Source: DAOUJH01 sp965248955
GTDB taxonomy: Bacteria; Chloroflexota; Dehalococcoidia; Lucifugimonadales; QGNO01
Assembly: GCA_965248955.1 (NCBI GenBank)
Contig: OZ252212.1
Span: 1,488,001-1,552,000, forward strand
Reading direction: 5' to 3'
DNA: 64,000 nucleotides
The notes under the pieces were generated by a model. The model ran no database searches. It worked only from the letters and a program-made list of their open reading frames with translations, and was not told the DNA's origin. Positions within the stretch are counted from its first letter, which is position 1, and every line of letters starts with the position of its first letter. Made by a program: the position numbers and the translations under genes. Positions 26,591 through 34,863 of this stretch are shown one piece after another.

Positions 26591-27865
26591 ATGGACACAA
26601 TAGAAGTTATCTGGCTGGCCCTTGTGCTGGTGGTGCTGCTGCTCTCCGCTTTCTTCTCCGGCTCGGAGGCGGCTTTCCTTTCCCTGCAACGCGGCAAGCT
26701 GGCGCTGATGGTCAAGAACAAGGTGCGCGGGGCAGAAAGCGTCGCTCGCATAGCGGGTCGACCGGAAAAGCTGTTGCCAACCGTGCTCACCGGGAACAAC
26801 CTGACCAACACCGCCGCAGCCGCACTGGGAACCTCCCTCATTGCTACCAGGCTTGGCCCCAGCGAGAGCGTAATTGTTTCCACGGTGCTTATCACCGTGC
26901 TTCTCCTCATCTTCTCGGAGACCATACCCAAGACGATCGCCGCCCGGAACTCGGAGCGGTTCGCTCTGCTGGCGGTGCGGCCTCTGCAGTGGGTGGGAAT
27001 CCTGCTTCTTCCCGCCGTCTGGGTACTGGAGCGGCTGGCCCGGCTCGTGGCCAGGTTGTTCGGCGTATCCGGGGCTAACATGTTCGCCGGTGAAGAGATA
27101 CGCGCCCTCATTGTGATGGGGCGTGAAGCCGGCGAAGTGGAAGCGCCGCAGGCGGATATGTTGGAGCAGGTATTCCGCTTCTTTGGAGAGCGGCAACTGC
27201 GCGAGGTGATGACGCCCCGCACCGAGATCATAGCTTTGGAGAAAGGGGCCAATCTTCAGGACTTCCTGGATGTCTACAGCCGGCACTCGCACACGCGCTT
27301 TCCTATCTTTGAAGACAACCTGGATAACGTAATAGGCACCGTATCCGTGAAAGACGTGGTTCGCGCTATGTCCATAGATAAAATACCGCTGGACTACGAT
27401 ATTGCCCAATTGGTCAGAGACGCCTACTTTGTCCCAGAGACCAAGATGGTGGGCAGCATCTTCCCTGAGCTGCGACAGTCCTCCTACCAGATAGTCATGA
27501 TCGCCGACGAATTCGGCGGTGTGGCCGGCCTAGTCACGCTCAAACAGCTTGTCGAGGAGGTTGTGGGGCGCGTTGGAGAAGAGGGAGCAGCGCCGGAAGA
27601 AGAGTTCCACGCCATAGACGCCAACACCTATCAGGTGGAGGGCGGTATGGATATCAACGAAGCTAACGACCGCATGGGAATCGATATCCCGGAGGGCGAT
27701 TACGAGACTGTGGCCGGGTTCATCTTGAGCCGACTGGGCCACATTCCCCGTGAGACCGAGCGGTTACTGCACAAAGGCTTCATCCTGGAGGTCACGGAGA
27801 TGCGTGGAGTCAGGATAGAGCAGGTGAAGGTGACCCGCGTTGCCACTGTAGAAGGGTCGACGTGA
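26591..27865 (+). CDS. CNNM/HlyC-CorC family transporter protein with CBS domains
   Basis: This 424-residue membrane protein has the layout of the HlyC/CorC (CNNM) family: an N-terminal DUF21 domain with about four membrane segments (residues 1-190, starting IEVIWLALVLVVLLLSAFFSGSE with its FSGSE signature), a CBS pair (about 200-330) and a C-terminal CorC_HlyC domain. Family members are implicated in magnesium or cobalt efflux. AAGGAG precedes the ATG by four bases. tilS follows six bases downstream, so the two are likely cotranscribed. Expression is probably controlled by the leader hairpin. Confidence 0.9.
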   Translation: MDTIEVIWLALVLVVLLLSAFFSGSEAAFLSLQRGKLALMVKNKVRGAESVARIAGRPEKLLPTVLTGNNLTNTAAAALGTSLIATRLGPSESVIVSTVLITVLLLIFSETIPKTIAARNSERFALLAVRPLQWVGILLLPAVWVLERLARLVARLFGVSGANMFAGEEIRALIVMGREAGEVEAPQADMLEQVFRFFGERQLREVMTPRTEIIALEKGANLQDFLDVYSRHSHTRFPIFEDNLDNVIGTVSVKDVVRAMSIDKIPLDYDIAQLVRDAYFVPETKMVGSIFPELRQSSYQIVMIADEFGGVAGLVTLKQLVEEVVGRVGEEGAAPEEEFHAIDANTYQVEGGMDINEANDRMGIDIPEGDYETVAGFILSRLGHIPRETERLLHKGFILEVTEMRGVRIEQVKVTRVATVEGST

Positions 27866-27871
27866 GGTAGA

Positions 27872-29305
27872 GTGAAGACCAGTCCTCTACAAGAAAGGGT
27901 GGAGGAGTCGCTGGACGCCGCCTCCATGCTGAAGTCCACTACCGTGATTCTGACGGCTCTTTCCGGGGGAGCAGACTCTTTGGCCCTGTTCCTGGCGCTT
28001 CACCGCTTGGCGGGCAAGCACGGGTTCAAGCTGCGGGCCGCTCATCTAGACCACGGGCTGCGAGGTGCTGAAAGCGACGCCGACGCCGCATTCGTGGCGG
28101 GTATCTGCTCTCAGTTTAGCGTGCCCCTTGTATTGGACAAGGTAGACGTGGCCGGTATGCGCGCCCAGAGGCGTCTCTCCTGGGAGCATGCCGCCCGCAT
28201 TGCACGCTACGACTTTCTCACCTGCGTTGCCATGGAAACCCAATCCTCCGCCGTAGCCTTGGGACATACCTCTGATGACCAGGCCGAGACGGTGTTGCTG
28301 CACCTGCTGCGCGGCACCGGCATTCGTGGTCTCAGAGGGATGCTTCCTCTGTCAAGCTGGCGCACCGCGGACGGCTCGGCGACCCTGGTGCGTCCTCTGC
28401 TCAATGTCAGCCGTCAGGAGACAGAGGCGTACTGCTTGGAGCACGGCCTGACCCCTCGCCTGGACTCGTCCAACCTGGAGGAGCGCTTCACCCGCAACCG
28501 CATCCGACGCAAACTGATGCCGCAGCTGGAAGGGTTCAATCCTTCAGTTAAGAAATCGCTGCTCAGACTGGCCCGCACCGTGGCCCAGGACGTGGCTTAT
28601 CTCGACCAGCAGGCGGCATCCGCCTGGTCATCCCTGGCTGTTGTGGAGAAGAATGGCGTCAGACTGGATAGACACGCCTTCAAAGCCCTGCACCCCTCGC
28701 TGCAGGCTCATGTGATGCACATGGCCTACGCCCAGACGGCGGGCGAGGCTTCCAGTCTGAACCTGGCGCAGATAGAGGCGATGAAGGATCTGGCCGAAAA
28801 GGGAGCCGGCCTATCCCTTTCACTGCACGGCGGCGTCAGGTTCGGCACCAGCTACGAGGAGATTTTCCTTACCGGCAAGAACGTGCCCCTTTCCAACCTC
28901 GCTCTGGATGAAACTAAGCTCAGGGTCCCCGGCGAGACCCAGGTCGGCGGCTGGCGCGTGGCCATCCGCGTGCTAGAGTGTCGCAACCGGCCGCCTGATC
29001 TGAAGCACGACAACCCTTATTGCGCTTATCTAAGCCTGGACGCCCTTGGTGAAGAGTTGAAGGTGCGAAGCCGCCTCCCCGGCGACCGTTTTCAGCCCCT
29101 GGGACTCCCCTGGGAAAAGAGCCTCAAAGAGTTCATGATAGACGCTCACGTTCCAAGATCCCAACGCAAAGGCACGCCCCTATTCATGGCCAATGATCGC
29201 GTGGCCTGGGTCGTGGGATGGCGCATCGCCCACTGGGCCAGGGTCACACCGGGAACGGAGGTTGTACTGGAGGTGAGCTTCCACAAAAACGGAGATGTAG
29301 AATGA
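27872..29305 (+). CDS. tilS: tRNA(Ile)-lysidine synthase
   Basis: This 477-residue TilS converts C34 of tRNA-Ile(CAU) to lysidine, changing its reading from AUG to AUA. The PP-loop SGGADS is at residues 31-36, with AHLDHGLRG and HTSDDQAETVLLHLLRGTG further on. The C-terminal substrate-binding domain (LKVRSRLPGDRFQPLG and the following KSLKEFM...P) is intact. The GTG start at 27872 has GAGG upstream. It follows the CNNM gene closely. Confidence 0.94.
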   Translation: MKTSPLQERVEESLDAASMLKSTTVILTALSGGADSLALFLALHRLAGKHGFKLRAAHLDHGLRGAESDADAAFVAGICSQFSVPLVLDKVDVAGMRAQRRLSWEHAARIARYDFLTCVAMETQSSAVALGHTSDDQAETVLLHLLRGTGIRGLRGMLPLSSWRTADGSATLVRPLLNVSRQETEAYCLEHGLTPRLDSSNLEERFTRNRIRRKLMPQLEGFNPSVKKSLLRLARTVAQDVAYLDQQAASAWSSLAVVEKNGVRLDRHAFKALHPSLQAHVMHMAYAQTAGEASSLNLAQIEAMKDLAEKGAGLSLSLHGGVRFGTSYEEIFLTGKNVPLSNLALDETKLRVPGETQVGGWRVAIRVLECRNRPPDLKHDNPYCAYLSLDALGEELKVRSRLPGDRFQPLGLPWEKSLKEFMIDAHVPRSQRKGTPLFMANDRVAWVVGWRIAHWARVTPGTEVVLEVSFHKNGDVE

Positions 29306-29308
29306 TGC

Positions 29309-30043
29309 CTACGCTCCGTTGGGCCGCTCCACCTTCGGAATCCCTCCGAACCGCAGGCGCAGCAGCCCTTTGAAATCGCCCCATGCTGTGCTTACCACCT
29401 TCACCCGCGAATCGGGGTCGTCCGTCCAGGTCACCGGAATGTCCTTGATGCGGAACCCGCGTTTCTCCGCCAGCAGCAACAGCTCCGTGTCGAAGAACCA
29501 GCCCGTGTCCTTCACGTGTGGCACCAGCGCCTGCGCCGCCTCGCGGGACAGTCCTTTGAAGCCGCACTGGGCGTCGCTGAAACGCGAAAAGAACATAGAC
29601 CTTATGAGCAGGTTGTAGCTGCGCGAGATGACCTCCCGCTTCAGGGTCCGCCGGGATACCCTGGCGCCTTTCGCCAGCCGGGAGCCGACAGCCAGGTCGT
29701 AGCCCTCTTCCAGGGCTTTGACCATGGGCGCCACGGCGCTCAGATCGGTGGATAGATCGACGTCCATGTAGCTCACCAAGTCCGCGTCGCTTTCCAGCCA
29801 GGCCCGGCGCAGCGCTCTACCCCGGCCGCGCTGCTCCAGCCGTATCCATGCCACGTCGGAGCTCTCCTCGGAAAGACGGCGCGCTACCTCCGGCGTACCG
29901 TCTTCCGAACCGTTGTCGGCTACCACGATGCGCCATGGGTTGGAGATGGCGCCGGGGAGGTACTCACGCAACGTACGGACTGCTTGAGCCAGCGTTCGCT
30001 CCTCATTCAATACGGGTATGACTATATCAATGCTTGGAGGCAT
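29309..30043 (-). CDS. Family 2 glycosyltransferase (polyprenyl-phosphate type)
   Basis: A GT-A glycosyltransferase of about 244 residues. It opens with SIDIVIPVLNEERTL, has the VVADNGSEDGT nucleotide-binding segment and the DxD-type SYMDVDLSTD, followed by SRLAKGARVSRR. It resembles dolichyl-phosphate glucosyltransferases. I chose the ATG at 30043; an upstream TTG at 30085 adds 14 unconserved residues. It converges on tilS with three bases between. The sugar donor cannot be assigned. Confidence 0.85.
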   Translation of the reverse strand: MPPSIDIVIPVLNEERTLAQAVRTLREYLPGAISNPWRIVVADNGSEDGTPEVARRLSEESSDVAWIRLEQRGRGRALRRAWLESDADLVSYMDVDLSTDLSAVAPMVKALEEGYDLAVGSRLAKGARVSRRTLKREVISRSYNLLIRSMFFSRFSDAQCGFKGLSREAAQALVPHVKDTGWFFDTELLLLAEKRGFRIKDIPVTWTDDPDSRVKVVSTAWGDFKGLLRLRFGGIPKVERPNGA

Positions 30044-30059
30044 GGCGTACATTCTACAG

Positions 30060-30359
30060 CTACGGCATGGTGAGCAGTTGGTCAAAATTACAGAATGGGA
30101 TTGAATCCATCTCTTGACAGTCGGAATGGGCAGCCCGTCCTGTGTAGCTGCTATCTTTAGCGAGTAAAAAGACCATCAGCGCGCTAAGAGTAATTCTCTT
30201 GTTGCCGTCTATGAAAGCGTGATTCTTGATCAGGGAACGGAATAACGCGGCGGCCTTTTCATAAACGCCTTTGTGAAGGTAGTGCCCGCCAAAGGTCTGT
30301 TGAGGTTCTGCCAGTGCCGATTCACAGAGACCCCTGTCATGGAACCTAAACACCGGCAT
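30060..30359 (-). pseudogene. N-terminally truncated Doc (death-on-curing) family fragment
   Basis: The 99-residue frame contains the Doc/Fic active-site motif KNHAFIDGNKR and the preceding LCESALAEPQQTFGGHYLH and YEKAAALFRSLI helices. Full Doc proteins have about 25 additional residues in front, and an upstream search of all frames shows no clean continuation before the ATG at 30359. Doc kinases phosphorylate EF-Tu and are held in check by Phd; no Phd-like antitoxin is visible here. It is probably a remnant, although the catalytic core reads intact. Confidence 0.6.
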
Positions 30360-30448
30360 CGGAGATGGATAGTCGGGGGTATAACTCCGATGCCAGAATA
30401 TAGCAGATACCCTCGATGTCCTGAATTGTCAGGAAGGTGTACTTTCTA

Positions 30449-30532
30449 CTAAAAGAGTATGTAGGATATGAGAAAGCCGACAATTCCACCGATGAAGCCT
30501 AAGAGAGCGTAACGCCAGAGTTGCTTGTTCAT
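30449..30532 (-). CDS. 27-residue single-helix membrane peptide
   Basis: An ATG at 30532 opens 27 codons ending in TAG (30449-30451). The peptide begins MNKQLWRYALLG and is then almost entirely hydrophobic with two glycine pairs, ending in SYILF: a single membrane helix with a positively charged N-terminus. TAGGAG lies five bases upstream, overlapping the stop of the 67-residue gene. The pairing suggests a micro-operon. Small size means chance is possible, but the start site, hydrophobicity and coupling argue for a real gene. Function unknown; resembles small membrane proteins, including some toxins, only in general form. Confidence 0.5.
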   Translation of the reverse strand: MNKQLWRYALLGFIGGIVGFLISYILF

Positions 30533-30539
30533 AGGTCTC

Positions 30540-30743
30540 CTAATGTTTCTCTAACTCTATTAGAGCGTCACGGTGAAGCTCTATGGCTAGACGAGTGGCA
30601 GCAAGTAACCTCTTCTTCTTGGCCTCTTCCTTAGCGTCCGGTTTACCGTTTACGGGTTTAGCCGCTACAGAGCGAGGTTTCTGTGTTAAGGATACGTAAT
30701 CCTTGGACTTCCTGACTTTGTCGTCTTTCGTATTTGTAACCAT
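30540..30743 (-). CDS. Small charged protein, 67 aa
   Basis: A 67-residue very basic and acidic protein (many Lys, Glu, Asp) with a central low-complexity stretch and a C-terminal helix LLAATRLAIELHRDALIELE. No recognisable domain, and no clear Shine-Dalgarno before the ATG. Its stop codon overlaps the ribosome site of the 27-residue membrane peptide, so the two may be expressed together. Confidence 0.45.
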   Translation of the reverse strand: MVTNTKDDKVRKSKDYVSLTQKPRSVAAKPVNGKPDAKEEAKKKRLLAATRLAIELHRDALIELEKH

Positions 30744-30836
30744 CAGATACTTAGACGGGTCTGAATTTGTTAATATTATTATGACAGATTGACAAATGTT
30801 TACAAACCCGCGAGCTTCAGCATGCTCTTATCTCTC

Positions 30837-31946
30837 CTACCTCAGAACCCGTCTCAAATAGGACAGAGCGTTCCCTCCCGCTATCTTCCTCACCTCGTCA
30901 TCCGAGTAGCCTCGTGATATCAGCCCTCGGATGATGTTCTTCCCGTCCGCCGGCGACTCCAGCCCGTCCATGTATGGAGCATTGGGCACGTTGCTGCCTA
31001 TAGACCTGGTGGAATAGGCTACGTGGTCGCCCACTATGGTGTCCGTTCCTATCCCCACGTGGTCTATGCCCACCAGATTCACCATGTAATCGTAGTGGTC
31101 AAGCACCACGTTGATGTTCTGTTTTGGATCGTCGCTCAGGGAGTTGGGCACCGACGTGATGCAGACCATGCCGCCATTCCTGGCGCATGCCAGGAGCGCA
31201 TCGTCCTTTACGGTACGCTTGGTCTGTCTCAGCGTGTAAGCGGCGTTGTGGCTGAAGATGGGCGGCGCTTCCGAGTGCTCTATGGCCTCCAACGCCGTCT
31301 GGTGGCCGGCGTGGGAGAGGTCTATAGACATGCCCAGCTGGTTCATGCGCTTCACCACCGCTATCCCGAAATCGCTGAGGCCGGAGTCGGTGCGTTCATA
31401 TGAACCGTCGCCAATGTACGACTTGTGCGAGTAGGTGAGTCCCGCCATACGTACACCCATGCCGTACAGCACGTCCACCCGGTGTATCTGGTTGCCGATG
31501 GACAGGTGCTCCACTGTAGGTAGGAACCCCACCTTGCCCTGCCCGTGCGCCGACAGTATCTCGTCTGCGTTGCCAACCTTCACCGCAATGTCGCTGTGCA
31601 GGCTAACGTCGGCGAGCATAAGGCCTATCTCGTCCAGCACCAGCTCAAAGTCCATGGAGGATGCGTGCGTGGGTTTGATGCCACCGCGGAATCCGTTGGA
31701 AGTGCCCACGGCAGCCCAGCCTCCATGCTTCGCGGCCTGGTAACCCCATTCGTAGTTGCCGTTGCGGAAGTACTCAAGCAGATCGTCCATGCTCTCCGTA
31801 AACACCATGGGATGCTCGTGCATGTCCACCATGACAGTGTCTTCCATCAACCCCTGGAACCGCTTTTCGCCCTCCGCATCCAGCGCCACCGTCATGGACG
31901 GCACTCGCCCTATCTGTTTAGCAAGGTCTATTGTCCGGGTTGTCAT
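30837..31946 (-). CDS. Membrane dipeptidase (M19, renal dipeptidase family)
   Basis: An M19-type metallopeptidase of about 369 residues. The N-terminal metal site appears as VDMHEHP, with SHNAAY and DHVGIGTD further on, the conserved pattern of zinc dipeptidases with a TIM barrel. Relatives cleave dipeptides, often with D-residues at the C-terminal position. I chose the ATG at 31946 because AGGAGG sits six bases upstream; an ATG 18 codons earlier is unsupported. It diverges from the MFS exporter at 32060. Confidence 0.85.
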   Translation of the reverse strand: MTTRTIDLAKQIGRVPSMTVALDAEGEKRFQGLMEDTVMVDMHEHPMVFTESMDDLLEYFRNGNYEWGYQAAKHGGWAAVGTSNGFRGGIKPTHASSMDFELVLDEIGLMLADVSLHSDIAVKVGNADEILSAHGQGKVGFLPTVEHLSIGNQIHRVDVLYGMGVRMAGLTYSHKSYIGDGSYERTDSGLSDFGIAVVKRMNQLGMSIDLSHAGHQTALEAIEHSEAPPIFSHNAAYTLRQTKRTVKDDALLACARNGGMVCITSVPNSLSDDPKQNINVVLDHYDYMVNLVGIDHVGIGTDTIVGDHVAYSTRSIGSNVPNAPYMDGLESPADGKNIIRGLISRGYSDDEVRKIAGGNALSYLRRVLR

Positions 31947-32023
31947 ATATACGCCTCCTGGAGAAGCTAGTGGGCCGATTGTAGTCTTTACTGAAGGCAA
32001 CCCTCAAGTGCCCGGTTTGAGTG

Positions 32024-32034
32024 TATAATACGGG
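32024..32034 (+). promoter_or_regulatory. -10 box and CCCGTAT-type site before the MFS exporter
   Basis: TATAAT (32024-32029) overlaps ATACGGG (32028-32034), the reverse complement of the CCCGTAT motif seen at other transporter promoters in this window. No good -35 is visible. Confidence 0.4.
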
Positions 32035-32059
32035 TTCACCCCTTTTCTAGGAAGTGTAG

Positions 32060-33397
32060 TTGGACGATAGGACTACTGCAAACACCTCCGCCAATACCGC
32101 GCCTCCGCATTCGTCGCCCGGCACCATAGCCGCCCTGGAGTTCCTCAGCAACGGGCCGCTGAGGGCGCTCCGCTATCCTCAATTCCTCTACCTCTGGGGA
32201 GCCTCCAGCATCTCCATTACCTCCTTCTTCCTCATGAACATCGCGCGGGGTTGGCTGGTCCTTGAGATGACGGACTCCGCTTTTCTGGTCACAGCCGTTC
32301 AAGCGGCTAGCATGCTGCCCCAGCTGTTTACCGCGCTAATCGGCGGCTTTGTGGCCGACCGCTTCGACCGCAAGAGAGTGATCCTCTACGCGGAGCTATT
32401 CAACATGGCGATATTGCTGCTCTTTGCCGGCATGGTCATCTTCGACGTTATCCAGATATGGCAGATATTCGTCATCTCCTTCCTCAATGGCATCTCCTTT
32501 TCAATCGGCTTCCCCGCTCGCACCTCCGCTGTCCCTGTAATGGTGGACCGCAGGGACCTCACCAGTGCCGTAGCGCTGTTCACCACAGTGTTCAGCGCAG
32601 GCCAGCTGGTGGGACCCGCCATGGCCGGCCAGCTCATAAAGGTGTTCGGCATGGGCACCACGTTCCTCAGCTCTTCTCTGGTGCTGCTGGTGGCCATTGG
32701 GCTGCTGATGCCGTTGAATACCAAGGCTACCTGGGGTAGTCATAACGCCGGCTTGTCCATGTGGCAGAGCATAGCCGAGGGAATTAGCTACGTAAGGCAA
32801 AGCAAACTGGTGCTCGGCCTTATGATGCTGGGCTTTGGCGCTTCTATGTTCGGGTTCCCCTTCATGAGCATACTGCCCGTGTTCGCCAGGGATGTCCTAT
32901 ACGTGGGCGCAGACGGTCTGGGCTGGCTTGCCGCCATGCAGGGTGTCGGCGCCCTGTTTGGCTCAGTGATCGTGGCGGCCATGCGCAGCCACAACCAGGT
33001 CAAGGTGCTGACCATAGCCGGCTCTCTGGGTCTACCCACGCTGGTCCTTCTGTTCGCGCTGTCACCCGTCTACTTCCTGTCGCTGGTCGTGGTGCTGTTG
33101 CTGGGCTTCTTCTTCCAGGTTTTCATGACCAGCAACTTCACCCAGGTTCAGATAGTAGTCCCGGATTCAATAAGGGGGCGTGTTCTCAGCATAAGGATGA
33201 TCATCTTCGGCATGGGCCCGGTTGGCATGGTTCTTCTGGGCACTTTCGCCGAAATCATAGGCCCGGTCTGGGCCACCGCGGGAATGGGCGTTCTGGGTTT
33301 GGTAACAATGATCGCCACAATCGTCCTCTTCCCCGCCCTGCGCAAGCCGGAAATTGCCGTGGAGCCTGCCGGAGCCGAGACGCAGGCTGTCAGGTAG
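32060..33397 (+). CDS. MFS exporter (EntS/MFS_3-like)
   Basis: This 445-residue 12-helix transporter resembles the EntS-type MFS_3 group of drug/siderophore exporters. The YPQFLYLWGASSISITSF opening, ARGWLVLEMTDSAFLVTAVQA and GGFVADRFDRKRV loop signature are characteristic. TTG at 32060 is used, with AGGAAG upstream. The truncated MFS at the window end belongs to the same subgroup. Substrate unknown. Confidence 0.88.
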   Translation: MDDRTTANTSANTAPPHSSPGTIAALEFLSNGPLRALRYPQFLYLWGASSISITSFFLMNIARGWLVLEMTDSAFLVTAVQAASMLPQLFTALIGGFVADRFDRKRVILYAELFNMAILLLFAGMVIFDVIQIWQIFVISFLNGISFSIGFPARTSAVPVMVDRRDLTSAVALFTTVFSAGQLVGPAMAGQLIKVFGMGTTFLSSSLVLLVAIGLLMPLNTKATWGSHNAGLSMWQSIAEGISYVRQSKLVLGLMMLGFGASMFGFPFMSILPVFARDVLYVGADGLGWLAAMQGVGALFGSVIVAAMRSHNQVKVLTIAGSLGLPTLVLLFALSPVYFLSLVVVLLLGFFFQVFMTSNFTQVQIVVPDSIRGRVLSIRMIIFGMGPVGMVLLGTFAEIIGPVWATAGMGVLGLVTMIATIVLFPALRKPEIAVEPAGAETQAVR

Positions 33398-33451
33398 CTA
33401 GCGCCCTTCTCAGGGTGCACGAACAGACAAGTTGGAGGCCTCCTCCCTCTG

Positions 33452-34684
33452 CTAGTACTGGAAGAGTATGCTATCCAACTCTTCGATGCGTTCGTCCTGG
33501 GTATACCTCCAGATACCTATGTAGCCGCGGAGCAGATCGCCGTTCTCGTCCCAGTCCAGGGAGTTGCCAACTCCCTCGTAGTTTATTTCACGGCCATCAG
33601 CGAGCAGGTGAAGGCCATCGGCGACTCCCTCGAGAGTTCCCATGACCATCTCCCCGGGCGGACTACCGATGACTCGCAACTGGTCGCGGATGGCGTCGCC
33701 ATTGAGGCTGCCCGCCGCCTGGGCAGCCAGGGCCAGCGCAATGGTCGCGTCGTAGGTCTCCTTGACGTAGGTGGACTGGGGCAGAGTGCCATACTCGGCC
33801 TCGAAGGCCGCCTCCCACGCAGCGGTGGCGTCGTTGTCCGGGGCAGGGGCACCCGCCGTGCCGTACATGCCGCCCAGCCGCTCGCCGCCTATCTCTTTGA
33901 CCAGGCTCAGCCTCTTGGCGGCGTCGCCAAAGATGAACTGGCTGTAGATGTCCGCTTCCAGCGCCTCCCTAATAATGGACAGCGCCTGCTGCTCAAAGGT
34001 GATGACCACCAGCGCTTGAGCGCCTGCGCTCGCGCTCTCCCGCAGCTCTGCGAGGTGGGTCGTCTGATTGCTGTCGACTGCAACAGTGCGCAACGGCCCG
34101 TCCCACGACTCCTGGAAGCTGCGGGCCAGCCCCTGACCGTACGGGTCGTCTATGTAGAGCAAGCCCACGTTGTCGAAGCCCCGCTCCCCGGTCACGCGAG
34201 CCAGCACCGTCCCCTGGGCAGTGTCGGAAAGAGCGGTGCGGAAGAAGTAGCCGTCGTCGTCCGCCCCGGTCAGTTGGGGAGAGGTGGCCGAGGGACTGAT
34301 GGTCGGCACTCCGGCCGGCCCGGTGACCGTCTCTGCGACAGGCAATGACACTGCGCTGGCGGTGGGCCCCACTATGGCGTGGACACCCTCCGTCTCCACC
34401 AGGCGCCGCGCCGCCTCAACCCCCAGCTGCGGGTCGCGCGTGGAGTCCGCTTCAAAGCTTTCGACCGGCATGCCGAGCACGCCGCCGGCCTTGTTGATAT
34501 GCCGTATAGCGAGGTCAAAGGCGCGCTTCCTGTCGGCTACAGTCTCCGAAGCGCTGCTAAAGTTGAGCATCAGCCCAATCCTCATGGGAGTGGAGACTTC
34601 CGGCTCCTCTGGTGCGCCGTTATCACAGGCAACGGCGACGGTGAGCAAGCCGGCTATCATCATGAGCCGTATTAGGTTAGACAT
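33452..34684 (-). CDS. Branched-chain amino acid-type ABC substrate-binding lipoprotein
   Basis: A periplasmic-binding-protein type I receptor (LivJ/Leu-Ile-Val-binding family) of about 410 residues. The signal peptide has a hydrophobic core (IRLMMIAGLLTVAV) ending in the lipobox AVAC, with the lipid-attached cysteine at residue 20. Domain signatures include IGLMLNFSS, VHAIVGPTASAVSLPVAE and IVITFEQQALSI-like segments. No permease or ATPase of that family is nearby. I chose the ATG at 34684; the frame extends 54 codons further but without secretion features. Confidence 0.85.
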   Translation of the reverse strand: MSNLIRLMMIAGLLTVAVACDNGAPEEPEVSTPMRIGLMLNFSSASETVADRKRAFDLAIRHINKAGGVLGMPVESFEADSTRDPQLGVEAARRLVETEGVHAIVGPTASAVSLPVAETVTGPAGVPTISPSATSPQLTGADDDGYFFRTALSDTAQGTVLARVTGERGFDNVGLLYIDDPYGQGLARSFQESWDGPLRTVAVDSNQTTHLAELRESASAGAQALVVITFEQQALSIIREALEADIYSQFIFGDAAKRLSLVKEIGGERLGGMYGTAGAPAPDNDATAAWEAAFEAEYGTLPQSTYVKETYDATIALALAAQAAGSLNGDAIRDQLRVIGSPPGEMVMGTLEGVADGLHLLADGREINYEGVGNSLDWDENGDLLRGYIGIWRYTQDERIEELDSILFQY

Positions 34685-34757
34685 GAGAGACAGGACGCCT
34701 TTCAGTATGGCTTGAAGGCTGGGATAATAACACACTCGCAGGGTATGCAGAAACGCC

Positions 34758-34779
34758 GCCCGTTCACCCGTATTCTTGT
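34758..34779 (+). repeat. 22-bp repeat, copy 1
   Basis: 20 of 22 bases match the copy at 36861-36882 (the two differences are T/C changes). It contains CACCCGTATTC and ends at the -35 box of the ABC exporter promoter. Confidence 0.6.
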
Positions 34780-34809
34780 TTGACAGGACGGGGATCTGGC
34801 GGCTATTGT
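34780..34809 (+). promoter_or_regulatory. Promoter of the ABC exporter operon
   Basis: TTGACA (34780-34785), an 18-base spacer and TATTGT (34804-34809). Its presence rules out the apparent TTG start at 34780 and places the mRNA start near 34815. Confidence 0.55.
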
Positions 34810-34863
34810 ATACCCTGTCTAGAGGCTCCCTCGAAAAGTCCCCCACTTATCAACGGAGGCATC

